A stretch of DNA of 64,000 nt from Anaeromicropila herbilytica (GCF_016591975.1 NZ_AP024169.1:1412001-1476000), one strand, 5' to 3'; positions 37,389 to 47,512 are shown, counted from the first letter of the stretch. A program made the numbers and translations. The notes: generated from the sequence alone by a model not told the origin.

Positions 37389-37589
37389 ATGAACAAAGGT
37401 ACAGTAAAATGGTTTAACAATCAAAAAGGTTTTGGATTCATTTCAGATGAACAAGGAAATGACGTTTTCGTTCATTACTCAGGTCTTAACATGGATGGAT
37501 TCAAATCATTAGAAGAAGGACAAGAAGTTCAATTTGAAGTTGTAAATGGAGCTAAAGGTCCTCAAGCTACTAACGTATCAAAATTATAA
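37389..37589 (+). CDS. Cold-shock protein (CspA/CspB family)
   Basis: The 66-residue single cold-shock domain shows both RNA-binding motifs, KGFGFI (RNP1) and DVFVHY (RNP2), in the typical GTVKWFNNQKGFGFI context. It binds single-stranded nucleic acid and melts mRNA structure. ATG 37389 after TTGGAGG gives the standard family length; a longer frame from 37332 would start inside the leader and is rejected. It is monocistronic, with its own promoter and terminator. Confidence 0.97.
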   Translation: MNKGTVKWFNNQKGFGFISDEQGNDVFVHYSGLNMDGFKSLEEGQEVQFEVVNGAKGPQATNVSKL

Positions 37590-37680
37590 TCAAGAAAGTT
37601 TTCAGTGTGCCTTTTTCTAATATATAAATTTTAAGAATTTTTATACAGAATTAGCTATATTGTAATAAACGAATTGATTA

Positions 37681-37708
37681 AAGGCTATCCCTTTGGATAG
37701 CCTTTTTT
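37681..37708 (+). terminator. Terminator after the cold-shock gene
   Basis: AAGGCTATCC pairs with GGATAGCCTT around a short loop, followed by TTTT. Confidence 0.88.
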
Positions 37709-37918
37709 GTAGTGTTAATATAAAAAGTATAATTAATAAAAAATATTGAATAATATTATATAGGTAATTAGTACTAGTGAAATTGTGTACTGTTTTAATA
37801 TCCTCATTTCTAAGTATTTCGTAAGATTGTAGAGTAAAAAAATATAAGAAATCTGTTTTACTAAAGTTTGGAATTAACTTTATTTTTATGCAAAACCATG
37901 ATATAATAAAAACTTAGC

Positions 37919-37947
37919 TTGACATAATTTTGTATTTTATGTAAAAG
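37919..37947 (+). promoter_or_regulatory. Possible promoter for the PAS/GAF sensor gene
   Basis: TTGACA (37919-37924), a 17 bp spacer and a poor -10 (TAAAAG). A good TATAAT near 37901 lacks a matching -35. The rest of the 420 bp gap holds only the cold-shock terminator and AT-rich sequence. Confidence 0.4.
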
Positions 37948-38009
37948 TGTGTTGAATGATATGACTTTTAATAGAAAGGATATATCATATCAATTGTGGG
38001 GGAAATAAT

Positions 38010-40598
38010 ATGAGGAGTAATATAAAAAGATATTATCAAGAATTCATCGATTATATTGATTTTCCAACAATAGTTTATATTTATGAGACTGGCAGAATAT
38101 TAGCAATCAATGAGTATGCAAGAGGTATATTAGGATACGATTTAAAAAATATAAAACTTGTATGGCAGGAACAAATCAAACATAAGTTTAACCGTAAATT
38201 ACTTAATAACGGTAGTCAGATTCTTAATAATGTAATTATAGAAACAAAGGGTGATAAGCAGGTTATTGATATGGAATTAAATTCGCTTATCGTAGATAAA
38301 AATCATATTATATTCTGTTTTTTTGAATTATCGCAAAAACATTTTTTTACGGAACATATGAAGAACCAGATTCCGAGAATGATATGGAAAGATGAATTCC
38401 TTGTGTTACAGGGATTGAGCGGTTATAGTATGTGGGACTTTTCTATAGATACAAAAGAACAAGTTGTCAATAGAAAAATTTTTGATGATGAGGTTGCTAA
38501 TAAAATAGAAAATGATGATTTAGAAATAATACAAAGCTGCAATAATATATATAACATTATGGAGGAATTTAGATTACATAATGGTGATTCTTTTTTTGTG
38601 AAATTACATAAAATGCCTATTTTAAACCGTGAAGGTAAAGCAGATGGAATAATATATGTTTATACACAAATTTTAAATAAAGAAGAGAAAAATAATCTGT
38701 TACAAACTACATTACAAGAAAATGTAATACTAAAAGAAGTTGTAAGTAAAAGTGGTACTATCATTGTTCGGTGGAATACAGAAAGTAATTGGGGAATTGA
38801 ATATATAAGCCCAAATATAATAAAATATGGTTATGATGCAATAGATTTTCATTCAAATAAAATATTATGGAAAGATATCATTCATCCAGATGATTATTTG
38901 CGAGTATATAATGAACATATGAGGGACAATAACAAAGCGTTTATCGAAGATAAACCATTAGTATTAGAATATCGAATTCTTACGTCAAATAATGATATTA
39001 TTTGGGTAAGAGAAGAGTCAATCGCATTTCGGGAGAATTACCAGGAGTATTATCGCGAAGGAGTTGTAAATGATATTACCTATGAAAAAGAATTAGAAAA
39101 AGAACTTCTTGACAATAGAAATGTTTTTAAGATTAAGCTAGATGAAGATTATATATTAACAAATAAGATATTTAATATGGTTAATTTTTGGGATTTAATC
39201 GATTTAGAATATATGAAGTTATTGCAAGAGTCTATTGAAAATTTATCAGGTATCATGAATTTTTTAGTTGATCATAAAGGAAACATATTAACTGAGATTG
39301 TAGTTCGTAAAAATCTAAAAGAGGATTTCAATCAGATTATGACTACTAAAAGATTTATGAATCATTTAAAACTACTTACTAAAGAATGCATGGAGGCAAA
39401 CAAGCCTATTACAAGATATTATTATGAGAATAGCTTAACAATTACCATTTTACCTTTTGTCTTTGGAGAAATGAAAGTTGGTGCATGGTTTTTGGTTGGC
39501 AACACCAAAAAATTAGAAGTTGATATAAAACCAGATCAATTAAAATGCATATCTGATATGAAAGTAATTGCAAAGAAAAGCTATGAAAAAATATGCTTGT
39601 ATTTATGGAGCTATGTAAAAAGCCAAAGAAATACAATACTAGATAAACTTGAATTAATTAATGAAAAGAAAAAAATCAGAGAGACCTCTTTGAAAACGGA
39701 AAAGCAATATGAAAAAGCTAAGTTAATAACTAAAATACTCCAACTCTCTCATTTAGAACGTCCTTATATTGAAGTATTAAATAATATTTTCAATAAAGTG
39801 GCTAGTTTTAGTGAAGTAGAAAAAGTAATAATTTATGAGAATGTTGAAGAAGATCAGAAATTAGCGATACAATATGAATGGCATCAGGGTGAGGGATTAC
39901 CTAAAGGTAGAAAAAATAAGCAAATCGCTGAAAAAATGCCTTATTTACAAAGTGTTCTTAAGGATAGAGGAGGTTTTGTTCTGTTATACCATTCAGATGA
40001 TAAAACAGAATACAACGAACTTTTTCTCAATTCTAAAGTATCTGCAGCTGCAATCGCTCATCTAACTTTAAATTATTATAATGACAGTATTATTGTGTTT
40101 ACGCATTCAAAAGAAAAAATTAAATGGAAAGACGAAGAGATTAGCCTATTCCGTGAGATAATACCTATCATTCAAAATGTAGTTGTAAAAGCTAGAGAAA
40201 CTGAAATAATGAATCGTAATAATTTTACAATGCTTGAAATATTAAATAATTTAGATGAATATGTTTTAGTATTGTCAGAGCAAGACAATGAAATATTGTT
40301 TTCAAATAATTTAGTAACGATGAGTTATGGTTCTAATATTATTGGCAATCAGTTTATAGAATTTTGTGATACACATCAATTGGAAATATACCAATTAAAG
40401 AATAATAATAGAGTGCAATTTAAACAAGTAGAAGAGGGACTCTTTAAATGTTATGATCATATTAATGAATGTTATTTATCGATGAAATCAAAGAAAATCC
40501 AATGGTTTGATGGACAGGGAGCTTATTTAATTAATATGAAAAACATAACTAATATAATGGATCGATTAAAAAAGGAATATTCATTTTTGTTAGAATAG
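38010..40598 (+). CDS. Large cytoplasmic multi-PAS/PocR/GAF sensor without an output domain
   Basis: The 862-residue protein has no TM segment. An N-terminal PAS-like region (about 1-115) and a second one (120-230) come first. A PAS_3-type domain with the pattern WKDIIHPDDYLRVYNEH and EYRILTSNNDIIWVREE (about 245-370) follows. Next comes a PocR-like ligand-binding region (LLQESIENLSGIMNFLVDHKG, about 400-510), a GAF-like domain (about 570-730) and a final PAS-like segment. No histidine kinase, GGDEF, EAL, HD or DNA-binding domain is seen. How it signals is unknown. The start has a GGGGG ribosome binding site and the gene stands alone. Confidence 0.82.
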   Translation: MRSNIKRYYQEFIDYIDFPTIVYIYETGRILAINEYARGILGYDLKNIKLVWQEQIKHKFNRKLLNNGSQILNNVIIETKGDKQVIDMELNSLIVDKNHIIFCFFELSQKHFFTEHMKNQIPRMIWKDEFLVLQGLSGYSMWDFSIDTKEQVVNRKIFDDEVANKIENDDLEIIQSCNNIYNIMEEFRLHNGDSFFVKLHKMPILNREGKADGIIYVYTQILNKEEKNNLLQTTLQENVILKEVVSKSGTIIVRWNTESNWGIEYISPNIIKYGYDAIDFHSNKILWKDIIHPDDYLRVYNEHMRDNNKAFIEDKPLVLEYRILTSNNDIIWVREESIAFRENYQEYYREGVVNDITYEKELEKELLDNRNVFKIKLDEDYILTNKIFNMVNFWDLIDLEYMKLLQESIENLSGIMNFLVDHKGNILTEIVVRKNLKEDFNQIMTTKRFMNHLKLLTKECMEANKPITRYYYENSLTITILPFVFGEMKVGAWFLVGNTKKLEVDIKPDQLKCISDMKVIAKKSYEKICLYLWSYVKSQRNTILDKLELINEKKKIRETSLKTEKQYEKAKLITKILQLSHLERPYIEVLNNIFNKVASFSEVEKVIIYENVEEDQKLAIQYEWHQGEGLPKGRKNKQIAEKMPYLQSVLKDRGGFVLLYHSDDKTEYNELFLNSKVSAAAIAHLTLNYYNDSIIVFTHSKEKIKWKDEEISLFREIIPIIQNVVVKARETEIMNRNNFTMLEILNNLDEYVLVLSEQDNEILFSNNLVTMSYGSNIIGNQFIEFCDTHQLEIYQLKNNNRVQFKQVEEGLFKCYDHINECYLSMKSKKIQWFDGQGAYLINMKNITNIMDRLKKEYSFLLE

Positions 40599-40697
40599 TA
40601 ATATTTTTAGCTATATTTCTATCAGGATTATATAAAAATAAAATATTCGTGCAATAGTTAACCAAAAAGGTGTCCTATTTTTAGGTGATATACTATA

Positions 40698-40726
40698 TTG
40701 ACATATAAATAATCATAGGATAATTT
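40698..40726 (+). promoter_or_regulatory. Possible promoter for galM
   Basis: TTGACA (40698-40703), a 17 bp spacer and TAATTT (40721-40726), about 30 bp ahead of the galM start. Confidence 0.5.
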
Positions 40727-40759
40727 ATATATATCTGAAAAAATTTAAAGGAGAATGTA

Positions 40760-41818
40760 ATGAGCATAACAAAGAAGAAATTTGGGACAACAAAAAGCAA
40801 AGAAGAAGCATCTTTATATACGTTAACTAATAAAAATGGTATGTCAGCTACGTTTACAGATTATGGAGCAATATTAGTTAGTTTATTAGTTCCAGATAAA
40901 GATGGAAATAAAACAGATGTGGCTATGGGATTTGATAAGTTAGAAGCATATGAAGTAAATCCAGTTAATCTTGGTTCATTTATAGGACGACATGCGAATC
41001 GTATCGGTGGTGCAAAGTTTGAAATTAATGGAAAAACTTATGAATTAGAGAAAAATGATGGAAATAATAATCTTCATGGTGGAAAAATTGGCTATAATAA
41101 GATGATGTATGAAGTTGAGACATTTGAAGAAGAAGATTCGTTGTGCATTGAATTCTCTAGAATAAGTCCTGATATGGAACAAGGTTTTCCAGGAAATCTT
41201 GATATTACAATGACTTATACTTTAACAGATGATAATGAATTAGTATTAGAATACTATGCAGTAACGGATAAAGATACGGTAGTTAACTTAACAAACCATT
41301 CTTATTTTAATCTATCAGGGCATGATTCAGGCTCTGTACTAGATCATAAATTAATGATAAAAGCTAATAAGTTTACTCCAACAGATGAATATCTTATTCC
41401 AACTGGTGAGTATGCGGATGTTGCTGGAACTCCAATGGATTTTAGAACTTTAAAAGCAATTGGTCAAGATATAAAGGAAGATTATAAACCAATTAAGATC
41501 GCAAGTGGATATGATCATAACTTTGTATTAGACATTACAGGTGATGAAGTTGAAAAAGTAGCAGAATTAGTAGATGAGAAGAGCAAACGTGTGTTAGAAA
41601 TATATACAGATATGCCAGGTCTACAATTATATACAGCGAACTTTTTTGATGAAGATGACAGATATAAAAATCATGCAAAGTATAAACCTCAAGATGCTGT
41701 ATGTTTGGAAACTCAATTCTTCCCAAATGCTTGTAATACAGAAGGATTCCCTACTTCTATAATTAAAGCTGGAGAAGCATTTGATTTTGTAACTGTATTC
41801 AGATTTAGTAATCTATAA
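40760..41818 (+). CDS. galM: Aldose 1-epimerase (galactose mutarotase)
   Basis: The 352-residue enzyme interconverts alpha and beta anomers of sugars such as galactose and glucose. The substrate-binding and catalytic motifs are GRHANRIGGAKF, NNLHGG, NLTNHSYFNLSG with the catalytic His, YDHNFVL, and ETQFFPNACN, where the Glu is the general base. It is a cytosolic beta-sandwich protein with no signal peptide. AAAGGAG precedes the start. It is not next to other Leloir genes in this window. Confidence 0.96.
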   Translation: MSITKKKFGTTKSKEEASLYTLTNKNGMSATFTDYGAILVSLLVPDKDGNKTDVAMGFDKLEAYEVNPVNLGSFIGRHANRIGGAKFEINGKTYELEKNDGNNNLHGGKIGYNKMMYEVETFEEEDSLCIEFSRISPDMEQGFPGNLDITMTYTLTDDNELVLEYYAVTDKDTVVNLTNHSYFNLSGHDSGSVLDHKLMIKANKFTPTDEYLIPTGEYADVAGTPMDFRTLKAIGQDIKEDYKPIKIASGYDHNFVLDITGDEVEKVAELVDEKSKRVLEIYTDMPGLQLYTANFFDEDDRYKNHAKYKPQDAVCLETQFFPNACNTEGFPTSIIKAGEAFDFVTVFRFSNL

Positions 41819-41920
41819 TTAGGTATTTTATGATAAAAGCTAAGATACAATAATCAAAATATTATAGTATTTTATGTGTGAGAATGGAAATAATTAATAG
41901 ACATAAAATAAAAAGTTATA

Positions 41921-41952
41921 AAAAAGGTGTGAAGTGACTTCACACCTTTTTT
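41921..41952. terminator. Bidirectional terminator between galM and upp
   Basis: A perfect stem AAAAAGGTGTGAAG / CTTCACACCTTTTT with loop TGA lies between the converging genes, with A and T runs on both sides. Confidence 0.92.
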
Positions 41953-42005
41953 ATTAAAGATTTTGGATACCTTTTATAAAGATATTTAAAGGATTAATAA
42001 GTTAA

Positions 42006-42635
42006 TTATTTCGTTCCGTAAATACGGTCTCCTGCGTCACCAAGTCCTGGTAAAATATATCCTTTATCATTTAATCTTTCATCTAAAGCACCAATGAAGA
42101 TATCAACATCAGGATGATCTTTTTTAAGACGTTCCACACCTTCAGGAGCTGCGATTAAGCATAAGAAATGAATTTTTGAAATTCCTTTATTTTTTAGCAT
42201 AGTAATGGCAGCGGAAGAGGAACCACCAGTTGCCAACATAGGATCCACTACAAAAATCTCTCTGTCCCTTGCATCAATAGGTAGCTTACAGAAATATTCT
42301 ACTGGCTCAAGAGTTTCTTCATTTCTATATAATCCAATATGTCCAACTTTAGCATTTGGAATAAGATTTAAGATACCATCTGCCATATGAAGACCAGCTC
42401 TTAAGATTGGAACGATACAAAGTTTCTTACCTGCAATTTCTTTTGCGATAGTTTTTACTAGAGGAGTTTCTATTTCAATATCAGCAAGAGGAAGCTCTCT
42501 AGTTGCTTCGTAGCAAATTAACATTGCCACTTCACTTACAAGATCACGAAATTCCTTAGTAGATGTAGTTTTCATTCGCATTATCCCAATCTTATGTTGA
42601 ATAAGTGGGTGATTCATAACAATAACTTTAGACAT
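42006..42635 (-). CDS. upp: Uracil phosphoribosyltransferase
   Basis: The 209-residue enzyme makes UMP from uracil and PRPP. The PRPP-binding signature is VDPMLATGGSSSAAI, and the uracil-binding C-terminus is GYILPGLGDAGDRIYGTK, as in other bacterial Upp proteins. ILRAGLHMADG and LYRNEETLEPVEYFCKLP are further family signatures. It starts after TGGAGGT on the minus strand. The gene is alone and has no pyrimidine transporter beside it. Confidence 0.98.
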   Translation of the reverse strand: MSKVIVMNHPLIQHKIGIMRMKTTSTKEFRDLVSEVAMLICYEATRELPLADIEIETPLVKTIAKEIAGKKLCIVPILRAGLHMADGILNLIPNAKVGHIGLYRNEETLEPVEYFCKLPIDARDREIFVVDPMLATGGSSSAAITMLKNKGISKIHFLCLIAAPEGVERLKKDHPDVDIFIGALDERLNDKGYILPGLGDAGDRIYGTK

Positions 42636-42829
42636 GTGTCTACCTCCATAGATATAATTTTTCGTTATTCAAGTTCTTATAATGCTATATCTACCTTTTT
42701 ACAAAAAAATAAGCAATACAAAATGGTAACTAACCAATTTGATGCCGTTTGCTGTTGATATAGGTAAAATAAAGCATTAAATATTCCTTTGTACATTATA
42801 ACATTATAACTTTAGATTGCAAGGTTAAT

Positions 42830-42858
42830 TTTACAAAGATTTTATCATATGATATAAT
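42830..42858 (+). promoter_or_regulatory. Promoter of clpS-clpA
   Basis: TTTACA (42830-42835), a 17 bp spacer and TATAAT (42853-42858). The rest of the 308 bp upp-clpS gap shows nothing else recognisable. Confidence 0.65.
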
Positions 42859-42943
42859 GATAAGGATAATATTAAGTTAGAATTATAAAAAAATATACAG
42901 GTATGCATAATAAAAAGTCATAGTATAAAGGAATAGAAGACAG

Positions 42944-43240
42944 ATGGATGACAAGTTACAGATAATTGATAAGACAAAGACAAAAATATCACCACCCCAT
43001 CATTATAAGGTAGTAATGTATAATGATGATTTTACTACTATGGAATTTGTTGTTGATATTTTAGTTCGAATTTTTCATAAAAATATAAAAGAGGCAACGG
43101 ATATAATGCTTGATGTTCATAAAAAAGGTTACGGTATCGCAGGTATTTATCCATTTGACATAGCAAAGACTAAAGTAACACATGCGATGAGAGAGGCTAG
43201 AAATCAGGGATTTCCGTTTAAGATGACGGTCGAAGAATAG
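42944..43240 (+). CDS. clpS: ATP-dependent Clp protease adaptor ClpS
   Basis: The 98-residue protein has a short flexible N-terminus, then the ClpS core PHHYKVVMYNDDFTTMEFVV, where the Asn-Asp pair binds the N-degron amino group. A conserved helix with VHKKGYGIAGIY contains the His of the pocket. ClpS brings N-degron substrates to ClpA. It lies 18 bp ahead of a clpA gene, the expected partner. A weak ribosome binding site (AGGAATAGAAG) precedes the ATG. Confidence 0.95.
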   Translation: MDDKLQIIDKTKTKISPPHHYKVVMYNDDFTTMEFVVDILVRIFHKNIKEATDIMLDVHKKGYGIAGIYPFDIAKTKVTHAMREARNQGFPFKMTVEE

Positions 43241-43258
43241 TAAGAGGGGAGGATTTAT

Positions 43259-45568
43259 ATGAATGCAACGAAAGAAGTATTTAGTGCATATACATTTGCT
43301 TATGAATTGGCAAAAGAAAGAAAAGACGAATATGTAACCCTAGAGCATTTATTATATGTAATTTTACAGGAAAATCAAGATATCGTGGATGTATTTCGTA
43401 AATTAGGAGCAAATATAGCAACACTAAAGAGAAGGCTTATAGAGTATCTTGATGAGAATATGGAAAAAGGCACGGATGAAGTACTTGATTCAGTTTCTTT
43501 TGATGAATGTTTTATAATGGCGGAACAGATTGCTCTAGGAAGCGATAAAAAGATTGTTGGGCTAGAGCATATAATGGCTGCCATTTTCTCTATGGATCAA
43601 AGTTATGCGGTGTATTATTTACTTGAACAAGGGCTTAATATGGCAGATTTTTTATATCTATATTGCCATGGAGATCTGAAATCATTTGGTTTTAAATTAA
43701 AGGATAATGCGTCAATGGATGAGAATAAAGATGTGACATCTAGGCAAAGTAGTGAGAATACTAGTGAAACAAAATCTGAGAATAAAAATGCTGCATTTCT
43801 TAAAAAATACACAATTAATATTAATGAATATGTAAAGAAAGATAATTATGATTCTATGATTGGAAGAGACGAGGAATTAAATCGAACCATACAGATTCTA
43901 TGTAGAAAGACTAAGAATAACCCTATCCATATTGGGGAACCAGGGGTAGGTAAGACAGCAGTAACTTATGGACTAGCAGAAAGAATTAATAGTGGAAATG
44001 TTCCAAAGAAACTAAAAAGTAGTACGATCTATTCTATTGATATTGGATCGATACTTGCTGGTACGAAATATCGTGGAGACTTTGAAGAAAGAATGAAAGG
44101 TCTTCTAGATATTTTAAGGAACATGCAAAATGCTATTGTATATATTGATGAAATACATACGATTGTAGGAGCAGGTTCATTAGGCGAGGGAGCATTAGAT
44201 GCTTCTAACCTCTTAAAACCTTATTTAACGGAAGGCAATATAAGATTCATAGGCGCAACAACGTTTGAAGAATATAAAAAGCATTTTGAAAAAGATAAAG
44301 CATTAGCAAGAAGATTCGGTAAAGTAGAAATTAAAGAAACATCTTTTAATGAGACAGTAGAGATCTTAGAACGCTTAAGTGAAAGCTATGAAAATTTTCA
44401 TCAAGTCAAATATTCGAAAGAAGCTCTTGTAAGCGCAGTATCACTTACAAGTAAATATATGAATGAAAGATATCTTCCAGATAAAGCGATAGATATTATT
44501 GATGAAGCTGGTGCTTATATTGCAACGAAAAATACAAAAAATAAGATTGTAGATGAATCGGTAATAGAAGAAATAATTGCAAAGTCCTGTGGTATTCCAA
44601 AGCAAACTGTGAAAACAGATGAACTTACAATTCTTAAAAATATTGATAAAAAATTAAAGAAAAACATATTTGGACAAGAGGAAGCAATTGATGAAGTGGT
44701 TCGTTGTATTAAATTATCAAGAGCAGGCTTAAATGATGAGAATAAACCAGTAGCAAGTATGTTATTTGTAGGTCCAACTGGTGTTGGTAAGACTGAGATT
44801 GCAAAATCTTTAGCTAAGATATTAGGAATCGATCTAGTAAGATTCGATATGAGTGAATATGCGGAGAAACATGCAGCATCCAAATTAATTGGTGCTCCTC
44901 CAGGCTATGTTGGCTATGAAGAAGGAGGACTTCTTACCGATGCAATCAGAAAGAAGCCTCATTGTGTCTTGTTATTAGATGAGATAGAGAAAGCACACGA
45001 AGATATTCAGAACGTATTATTACAGATCATGGATTATGCTTCTTTAACAGATAATCAAGGTAGAAAAGCAGATTTTCAAAATGTCATCTTAATTATGACC
45101 TCAAATGCAGGAGCTAGAAATATAGGCAAGAGTACATTAGGTTTTAATGCAAGGGAGATTAAAACTGAGGCAATCTTTGAAGAAGTGAAGAAAATATTTA
45201 CTCCAGAGTTTCGTAATCGTCTAGATAAAACGATTGCATTTCATCATGTCAATGATGAAATGGCATTGCTAATTGTAAAAAAAGAGTTAAATGCATTCAA
45301 GGATAAATTGAAAGAGAAACAAGTGGAGATAAAGTTTACCAAAAAGCTTATTGATTATGTTGCCAAAACAGGTGTATCTAAAGAATATGGAGCAAGGGAA
45401 ATCAAGCGAATTATAAACGAAGAAATCAAACCATTATTAGTAGAGGAGCTTTTATTTGGAAAACTTAAGAATGGTGGAAGTGTTAGTGTTAATGTAGCAG
45501 AAGATAAAAAAATAGAGGATTTTAATACTAAAAATAAGAAGACATCAATCATAATAGAATATCGATAA
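43259..45568 (+). CDS. clpA: ATP-dependent Clp protease ATP-binding subunit ClpA
   Basis: The 769-residue AAA+ unfoldase has an N-terminal double Clp repeat domain (about 1-145) that docks ClpS. The first ATPase has Walker A GEPGVGKT and Walker B IVYIDEIHT; the second has VGPTGVGKTE and VLLLDEIEKAHED. The LGF tripeptide (STLGFNAR) in the second module is at the place of the ClpP-binding loop, so it should feed ClpP. No ClpB/C-type middle domain is present. AGGGGAGG precedes the start. A linker of about 45 residues rich in Ser, Glu and Asn follows the N domain. Confidence 0.95.
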   Translation: MNATKEVFSAYTFAYELAKERKDEYVTLEHLLYVILQENQDIVDVFRKLGANIATLKRRLIEYLDENMEKGTDEVLDSVSFDECFIMAEQIALGSDKKIVGLEHIMAAIFSMDQSYAVYYLLEQGLNMADFLYLYCHGDLKSFGFKLKDNASMDENKDVTSRQSSENTSETKSENKNAAFLKKYTININEYVKKDNYDSMIGRDEELNRTIQILCRKTKNNPIHIGEPGVGKTAVTYGLAERINSGNVPKKLKSSTIYSIDIGSILAGTKYRGDFEERMKGLLDILRNMQNAIVYIDEIHTIVGAGSLGEGALDASNLLKPYLTEGNIRFIGATTFEEYKKHFEKDKALARRFGKVEIKETSFNETVEILERLSESYENFHQVKYSKEALVSAVSLTSKYMNERYLPDKAIDIIDEAGAYIATKNTKNKIVDESVIEEIIAKSCGIPKQTVKTDELTILKNIDKKLKKNIFGQEEAIDEVVRCIKLSRAGLNDENKPVASMLFVGPTGVGKTEIAKSLAKILGIDLVRFDMSEYAEKHAASKLIGAPPGYVGYEEGGLLTDAIRKKPHCVLLLDEIEKAHEDIQNVLLQIMDYASLTDNQGRKADFQNVILIMTSNAGARNIGKSTLGFNAREIKTEAIFEEVKKIFTPEFRNRLDKTIAFHHVNDEMALLIVKKELNAFKDKLKEKQVEIKFTKKLIDYVAKTGVSKEYGAREIKRIINEEIKPLLVEELLFGKLKNGGSVSVNVAEDKKIEDFNTKNKKTSIIIEYR

Positions 45569-45584
45569 TTGATAGATTAATTTT

Positions 45585-45622
45585 AAAAGAAGTAGGAATA
45601 GAGAGTTTCTACTTCTTTTTTT
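45585..45622 (+). terminator. Terminator after clpA
   Basis: AAAAGAAGTAG pairs with CTACTTCTTTTT around a 13-base loop, followed by more T. It separates clpSA from the exopolysaccharide cluster. Confidence 0.85.
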
Positions 45623-45806
45623 ATGAAAGAAACACCTAACCTAGCAAGACTTCATTTGACAATATGGTAGAAAATGTCATTTTATAATGCTTATACAAGA
45701 ACGAAAAATGGAATGAGACTTTTCTTTACGATATATATATGCTAAAATTTAAGATATATAGGACATAAGTACTAGTCTTTAGATGTGATGATAGGGGTGG
45801 AAAAGA

Positions 45807-47345
45807 ATGGAATCGAGAGAGCAATCTAAGACAGTAGAACGAATTAAGTTAGTAGTGTATTTTATAAAGAAAATGAATGATATGAAAAGAAAGGTCAATC
45901 GACGAATGGAAGGAAAATACTCGCCATCTTTGATTGCATTTTTTTGCATGTTATTTTCACTACTACTAGTTACCATCATGTTATTTTTACCAAATTGCAA
46001 AGGTGTAGCTAATGATGGAACGCTTGATAAAATAATGAATGCAACTAATGTACATTATATTCAAACAGATAAGGAGGATATCTACAATAATTATTTTGTG
46101 AAGAATTACTCCAGAGTATTATCGGGAGGACAAGAGGTTAAGAGTGTTATTTCTAGCCATGTATTTTTTGTGAAAGCAGCAGTGTTTATGGATGATATAT
46201 TTACTAGAGATAAGTTTTTTGATATTCGATTTTTAGCACTCATTTATTCGTTATTCTATCTTCCAGCATCCTATTTAATTATTAAACAAGCGTGTGCTAG
46301 AGTAAAACGATTTTCAGAGGGATTCGTAATTGGTGGACTTGGCATATTAATATTCTCTGATGTGGCATATATTACATATTTTAATTCGTTTTATCCGGAA
46401 GCAATCTGGTTTATAACAATGCTATATTGTATTGGAGCTACTCTATCATTTCAGGAAAAAAGGAGTGGTTATATTGATTTAGCATACCTAATTCTATATC
46501 TTGCTTCAGCTTCTATTCTAATTAGTTCCAAAAGACAATGTGCAATTATAGGTATTATTTTAGCAGTTTATTGTATAAAGTTGGTATTTGTACGGAAAAA
46601 TTGGCTATGGTCCGTGATTTGTGTGCTGAGTGCTTTATATTTAGCCTTTTTATCAATACTATGTGTTATAAAACTTGGAAATGATTTTAATGAGACAAGC
46701 AAGTTCCATGCTATGACACGGGGGGTACTGTTTCAATCGGATAATCCTGAGAAGACGTTAGAGGAGTTTAATATTGCTCCGTCATATGAAATGTTAGCAG
46801 ATGTATCTGCATATGATTCCATTCCGTTTATTAAGGTAGATGATATATCACTTAAACATGGATTTTTGGATCAATATACATCGTTAGATATTGGTGCATA
46901 TTATCTAAGACATCCTAGCAAATTATTTGGAATGATTAATATATCAATAAAATCAAGCCTAAATGTTAGAAGAAGCTACTGTGGCAATTATCAGAAAAGT
47001 GCTGGAATGCCAGAAAAAGCAAAAAGTTTGTTTTGGTCAGCGTGGAGTACCTTTAAAGATACATCCGCACCAAAAACAATAGGATATCTAATTCTACTAA
47101 CAATAGCAATCGTGTTATTATTTGGTAAAAAGTACACTTTACGACCAGATGATGATAGGCGAAGTACCGTATTTTTAGATAATCTGATAGGGGTTATTAT
47201 TATTTTATTATCACAAGCAATAATAACAATCGTGAATAGTGGAGATGCAGAAATGATTCAACATTGTTTTCTAGTTGGACTTGGCATTGATATTTTATCT
47301 TACTTTGTATTTGCTGAAATTATACATAAGATAAATATTATATAG
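45807..47345 (+). CDS. Multi-pass membrane protein at the head of the exopolysaccharide cluster
   Basis: The 512-residue protein has a basic cytoplasmic N-terminus of about 45 residues, one TM (about 48-68), an extracytoplasmic loop of about 80 residues, and about nine more TMs. FNSFYPEAIWFITMLY after a TM and Asp-containing loops recall GT-C type membrane glycosyltransferases and WsfD-like proteins of Firmicute glycan loci, but I cannot name the family with certainty. Its place at the start of a synthase cluster suggests a role in polymer modification or export. GGGGTGG precedes the start. There is a 167 bp gap to the next gene with no clear terminator. Confidence 0.75.
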   Translation: MESREQSKTVERIKLVVYFIKKMNDMKRKVNRRMEGKYSPSLIAFFCMLFSLLLVTIMLFLPNCKGVANDGTLDKIMNATNVHYIQTDKEDIYNNYFVKNYSRVLSGGQEVKSVISSHVFFVKAAVFMDDIFTRDKFFDIRFLALIYSLFYLPASYLIIKQACARVKRFSEGFVIGGLGILIFSDVAYITYFNSFYPEAIWFITMLYCIGATLSFQEKRSGYIDLAYLILYLASASILISSKRQCAIIGIILAVYCIKLVFVRKNWLWSVICVLSALYLAFLSILCVIKLGNDFNETSKFHAMTRGVLFQSDNPEKTLEEFNIAPSYEMLADVSAYDSIPFIKVDDISLKHGFLDQYTSLDIGAYYLRHPSKLFGMINISIKSSLNVRRSYCGNYQKSAGMPEKAKSLFWSAWSTFKDTSAPKTIGYLILLTIAIVLLFGKKYTLRPDDDRRSTVFLDNLIGVIIILLSQAIITIVNSGDAEMIQHCFLVGLGIDILSYFVFAEIIHKINII

Positions 47346-47512
47346 ATATTGCGTTTTGTGAACCTATATTGTTAGGTATCGCTTGTCTAGAAAACGGTTA
47401 AAAAGGTTGCGAGAAAGTAAAGAAGAGAAAGGAATGCCACATAATTCTCTCAACCTATTATATAGTGGCAGTAAGACACTTATGAATTGAGGTGTTCTAC
47501 AAGGGGATAGAT

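Noticed and set aside
45656..45688. TTGACA and TATAAT ahead of the exopolysaccharide cluster
   Set aside because: The spacing is 21 bp, too long for a normal sigma-A promoter.
47346..47512. Possible cyclic-di-GMP riboswitch ahead of the PelD-like gene
   Set aside because: The gap has small hairpins (for example ACCTA/TAGGT), but neither class I nor class II conserved sequence could be found.
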